Part shown: piece after piece, positions 60,861-64,000 of the stretch | How the letters are laid out: each line of letters starts with the position of its first letter | How positions within the stretch are numbered: position 1 is the stretch's first letter | Source: Balaenoptera acutorostrata | Lineage: Eukaryota > Chordata > Mammalia > Artiodactyla > Balaenopteridae | Direction: 5' to 3' | DNA: 64,000 bases | Assembly (NCBI RefSeq): GCF_949987535.1 | Contig: NC_080074.1 | Coordinates: 23,457,268 to 23,521,267, forward strand | Program-made: the position numbers and the translations under genes | Notes under the pieces: model-generated | Seen by the model: only the letters and a program-made list of their open reading frames with translations | The model's database searches: none | Told to the model about the DNA's origin: nothing

Positions 60861-61928
60861 CCGAAGAATAGCCGCAGCCTTTCCTCCCCAAACGCTAGCC
60901 CTGAAGGGAAAGAAAAGGAGCGAGGCGTGCATGTGGACGCTCATCTTCCTCGATTTGATTTACTTGGGGGAGGCAAGGGGAGAGTTGGCAGTTAAATCCC
61001 CGTCTCTGCTTGCGAACGCTTCTTTTGTTCCCGAAATTCGGAAAAAGCCAGAGCTCGACTACGGGGCACTTTGAAGTACCCTTGAATTTGTGACGAAATT
61101 GTATTGCCAAATATTGCTCTTGCCTCTTACCCTAAAGAAGGTTGGGGCCTTTCTAAATTATTTCATTTAATTATTTGGGGCTCAACTGCATTTGGTTCAG
61201 AGCCGTCTCTGGGTTGGATCCCTCCACCCGTAAGTATCTTACCCGTAACTTAAACCTAATGCTTCATAATACAATGAAATGAAATGATTTAGGAATTCCT
61301 TAATGGATAACTTAACAACTGAGACAGGTGCATTCTAGATTTTAATCTTAGGGGAAGCCTAGTGACTAATAATTAGGCCGGAAACCCTAATCAAACCCCT
61401 ATTATGGATCCAAGTTAAAACCTGGTGGAGTCTCAAATTTTACAATAAAAATGTCTTCCTGAAAACAAATACCATTAATGACAAACGTTTGCATACCTTT
61501 CGAATTTATATGTTTCAAGATATTTTCTTCCAAGGAAAGAAAGAAGCTGACCTTGGATTTAGGGTGTCTTAATCATTTCCCCAGATTCTGACCTCCAAAC
61601 TATGCTTTATAAGATGCTTTTTAAAAAAAAGTTTATCTGATTTCTGCATGATTGTTTAAGTTCCAGTAAATTTACTGGAAATACTAAAAATGTTTCCTAT
61701 GAATTAAGCCATTTTATTTTTAGAAATTGAGGAGACATTTCTTTTAACGATAGTCTATTTTCCTAGAGGCAATTTTACTAATTATTTTCTAAAAATATCA
61801 GTATTTACATATATTTGAGCAATAGTATTCAGATCAGAAATGCAAAATTAAAATTGTATTTTAATTAGCCAGTTGTTTCGTAGGTCTTTAGGTGGCTGTG
61901 TAAGAGTTACTTTAACCATTACCTACCC
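60861..61928. other. Upstream flank of TMPO, no gene seen
   Basis: AT-rich sequence beyond the CpG island. A divergent non-coding transcript might start near the island and run into it, but no exon can be drawn from sequence alone. Confidence 0.4.
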
Positions 61929-62012
61929 ACCCCCAGCTTCACTGGGTACAGAGGCAAGGGTTTCATCTTCACCCCCAGCTTCACTGGGTACAGAGGCAAG
62001 GGTTTCATCTTC
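61929..62012. repeat. Exact 42-bp tandem duplication
   Basis: The unit starting ACCCCCAGCTTCACTGGGTA occurs twice in a row with no difference. It is a multiple of three, so a minus-strand open frame reads a 14-residue repeat, but no other sign of a gene is present. Confidence 0.85.
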
Positions 62013-62652
62013 AGATGGTGAACTGAGCTGACAGGCGAACGACCATGATTTCGCAGTGACTGGTAACCCCATAAATGTAGTCAATAAGTGTGGGATGGTC
62101 CCAGGCAGTGTGCCTGGCACAGTTCAGTTATTTCTTCCAGTATAGTCTCAAATTATGCGCAAGGCAAAAGTCCTGAGCAGAATATCTGCAAGGCCACAGT
62201 TAACGGGTTTATTCTATCCTATTTGAATTAGCAAGTTATCCTGTTAAATCGTTACCTTGCTAGTTGAAGGGGTTGGCTCTGGCATGACTGTACTAACAGT
62301 TTTTAAGAGGTAGGTTTTGCCGCTCTAACTGAAAAGGGTCAGAGTTACCAGGGCTACATTTGATCTGACAAGGGTGGAGTACATAGAAGGATCTCCAGGC
62401 TCTGATAGCTGCCCTGTGGTCTGAGGATACCTGGGCAGCTAGGTTCCTGAAGTGGATCTTCAGAGGAGGAGGAGGCATCACTGACACTTTGAAAATAATA
62501 ATCTACGTAAATTTGATGCCAGTGGAGTACAATGCTGGAATCACAGAGCCACCTGGAGGGACATCTGAGGGTGCTGCGCTGGAACTCTGCTTTTTTCATA
62601 GGGCCTTTGTACCAGAAATTTTCCAGGCAGTGTAATCCTACTTTTTACCACA

Positions 62653-62655
<3 letters not shown>
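62013..62655. other. Unassigned sequence ending in a long A run
   Basis: No known family recognised. It ends TACCACAAGC followed by 28 A, so it may be a retroposed transcript on the plus strand, though there is no AATAAA just upstream. A MIR-like scrap lies near 62090-62120. Confidence 0.3.

Positions 62656-62683
<28 letters not shown>
62656..62683 (+). repeat. Run of 28 A
   Basis: Uninterrupted adenines. Either a poly(A) tail of the sequence to its left or a slippage-prone microsatellite. Confidence 0.9.
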
Positions 62684-62686
<3 letters not shown>

Positions 62687-62689
62687 CCT

Positions 62690-63640
62690 GTTGAGTCTGA
62701 AAGTTGTTATATTTTATTTTTATTTCTGATTGAGTTATAAACATATCAATACAATATTTATTAGTTTCAAGTGTACAACAGTGATTCTATATTTTTATGC
62801 TTTATGAAATGATCACCATACAAAGTTGTTAAAATATTTTTGACTATTCCCTTATGTGTACATTACATCCCCATGACTTATTTATCTTATAGTTGGAAGT
62901 TTGTACCTCATAATCCCCTTCCCCTATGGCAACCACCAGTTTGTTCACTGTATCTGAGAGTCTGTTTCTGTTTTGTTTGTCCATTTGTTTTGTCTTTCAG
63001 ATTCCACATAGAAGTGAAATCATACGGTATTTCTCTCTGTCTGACTTATTTCACTTAGCCTAATACCCCCCAGGTACATCCATGTTGCTGCAAATGGCAA
63101 GATTTCATTTTTTTTTATGGCTGAGTAATATTCCAGTGTGTGTGTGTGTGTCTGTGTGTCTGTGTCTGTGTCTGTGTCTATGCCTATCAATGTATATCAC
63201 ATTTTCTTTATCCATTCACCTATGGAGGGACACTTATTTTGCTTCCATATCTTCGATGTTGTAAACGATGCTGCAATAAACATAGGGGTACATATATCTT
63301 TTTGAATTAGTATTTTTGTTTTCTTCAGATAAATACCTAGAAGTGGAATTGCTAGATCATATGGTAGTTCTATTTTTAATTTTTTGAGGAAGCTTCATAC
63401 TGTTTTCCATAGTGGCTGCACCAGTTTCCATTCTCATAAATAGTGCACGAGAATTCCCTTTTCTCCACATCCTTGCCAATACTTGTCTTTTGATAATAGC
63501 CCTTTTGACAGGTGTGAAATGGTATCTTGCTGTGGTTTCGATTTGCATTTCCCTAATGATTAGTGATGCTGAGCACCTTTTCAGTGTGTGTTGGCCATCT
63601 GTATGTCTTCTGAAAGTTCTTTTAAATATACACAGTGCTA
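62690..63640 (-). mobile_element. L1 ORF2 end and 3' region, antisense
   Basis: CTGACTTATTTCACTTAGCC, GGCTGAGTAATATTCCAGTG and GAAGTGGAATTGCTAGATCA in L1 antisense order. Less decayed than the copies at 17 and 27 kb. 63641-64000 is unassigned. Confidence 0.75.
63138..63186. repeat. (TG)n / (TGTGTC)n microsatellite
   Basis: About 48 bp of TG and TGTGTC units inside the antisense L1, at the usual ATTCCA-TTGTATGTAT position. Confidence 0.9.
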
Positions 63641-64000
63641 TGCGCTACAGGCCAACATTAAAGATAACATAATTCACAAAGAACTGCATTCTAGATGCCT
63701 GAAATCAATGTTCCCTGAGTAAAAACATTTTCATTCCCTCTCATTAATTCTCTCTCCTTTTCTTATCCCTGGACACTATCAAAAGGAGGTTACTTGCAGA
63801 TTCTACATTTGTCAGGAGACATGGTTGATGTCATAAGCTATCAGACAGTGAGATTGACTTTCTACATCATCCACAAAGCCATGAGTTATCAAATTCAGAC
63901 TCGGAATTATCCTAGATGCATCCAGGTATATCCCCAGCACCACTATTTTTAGTGGTGAAGGTAATTTTGCTTTTAACTCTGCTGTAGAGCTCCGAAGTAG

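Noticed and set aside
61923..62120. Small gene with a repeated 14-residue motif on the minus strand
   Set aside because: The repeat follows from the exact 42-bp DNA duplication. The frame is short, with no splice or promoter support.
1..64000. CRISPR arrays, operons, phage or defence systems
   Set aside because: The repeats are interspersed SINE/LINE elements, not regularly spaced. The gene structure and CpG island are those of a mammalian chromosome.

Overview
The window is vertebrate nuclear DNA, almost certainly from a cetacean or close relative. It has one widely spaced multi-exon gene with GT-AG introns and a CpG-island promoter. It also carries more than twenty tRNA-derived CHR-type SINEs of about 300 bp (a whale/hippo/ruminant family), alongside L1, MIR, hAT and LTR fragments. 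I read no bacterial, viral-genome or CRISPR-like system. No undescribed system could be supported.

Layout: (1) 1-33150 is intergenic sequence made mostly of nested repeats: CHR SINEs in both orientations, antisense and sense L1 pieces, three ERV LTR copies of two families, a MER20 copy and older decayed elements. (2) 33150-60200 is the complete TMPO gene (thymopoietin / lamina-associated polypeptide 2) on the minus strand. All coding exons can be placed at base resolution from splice sites and reading frame. (3) 59570-60860 is a CpG island holding the TMPO start and promoter. (4) 60860-64000 is upstream flank with a 42-bp tandem duplication, a long A run and an antisense L1.

TMPO makes two main kinds of protein from one start. 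Exons 1-3 (residues 1-188) encode the LEM-like and LEM domains that bind DNA/BAF. Splicing to exon 4 (48959-50472) gives soluble nucleoplasmic LAP2-alpha, predicted 692 aa, with its own poly(A) signal. Skipping exon 4 and joining exons 5-10 gives the inner-nuclear-membrane LAP2-beta, predicted 454 aa, with one C-terminal membrane segment. Exons 6, 7 and 8 are all phase 0 and multiples of three (40+32+37 codons), so skipping them gives the shorter membrane isoforms; gamma would be 345 aa. The joined lengths close exactly in frame, which strongly supports the model.

Every clear SINE and oriented L1 inside the TMPO transcription unit lies antisense to the gene, whereas the intergenic part has both orientations. 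The most notable items are the alpha exon (a published case of retrotransposon exaptation), an unannotated in-frame candidate cassette exon at 38465-38512, a non-SINE insert with a poly(A)-like tail inside a SINE at about 11642-12614, and two places where successive SINEs used the same target site.
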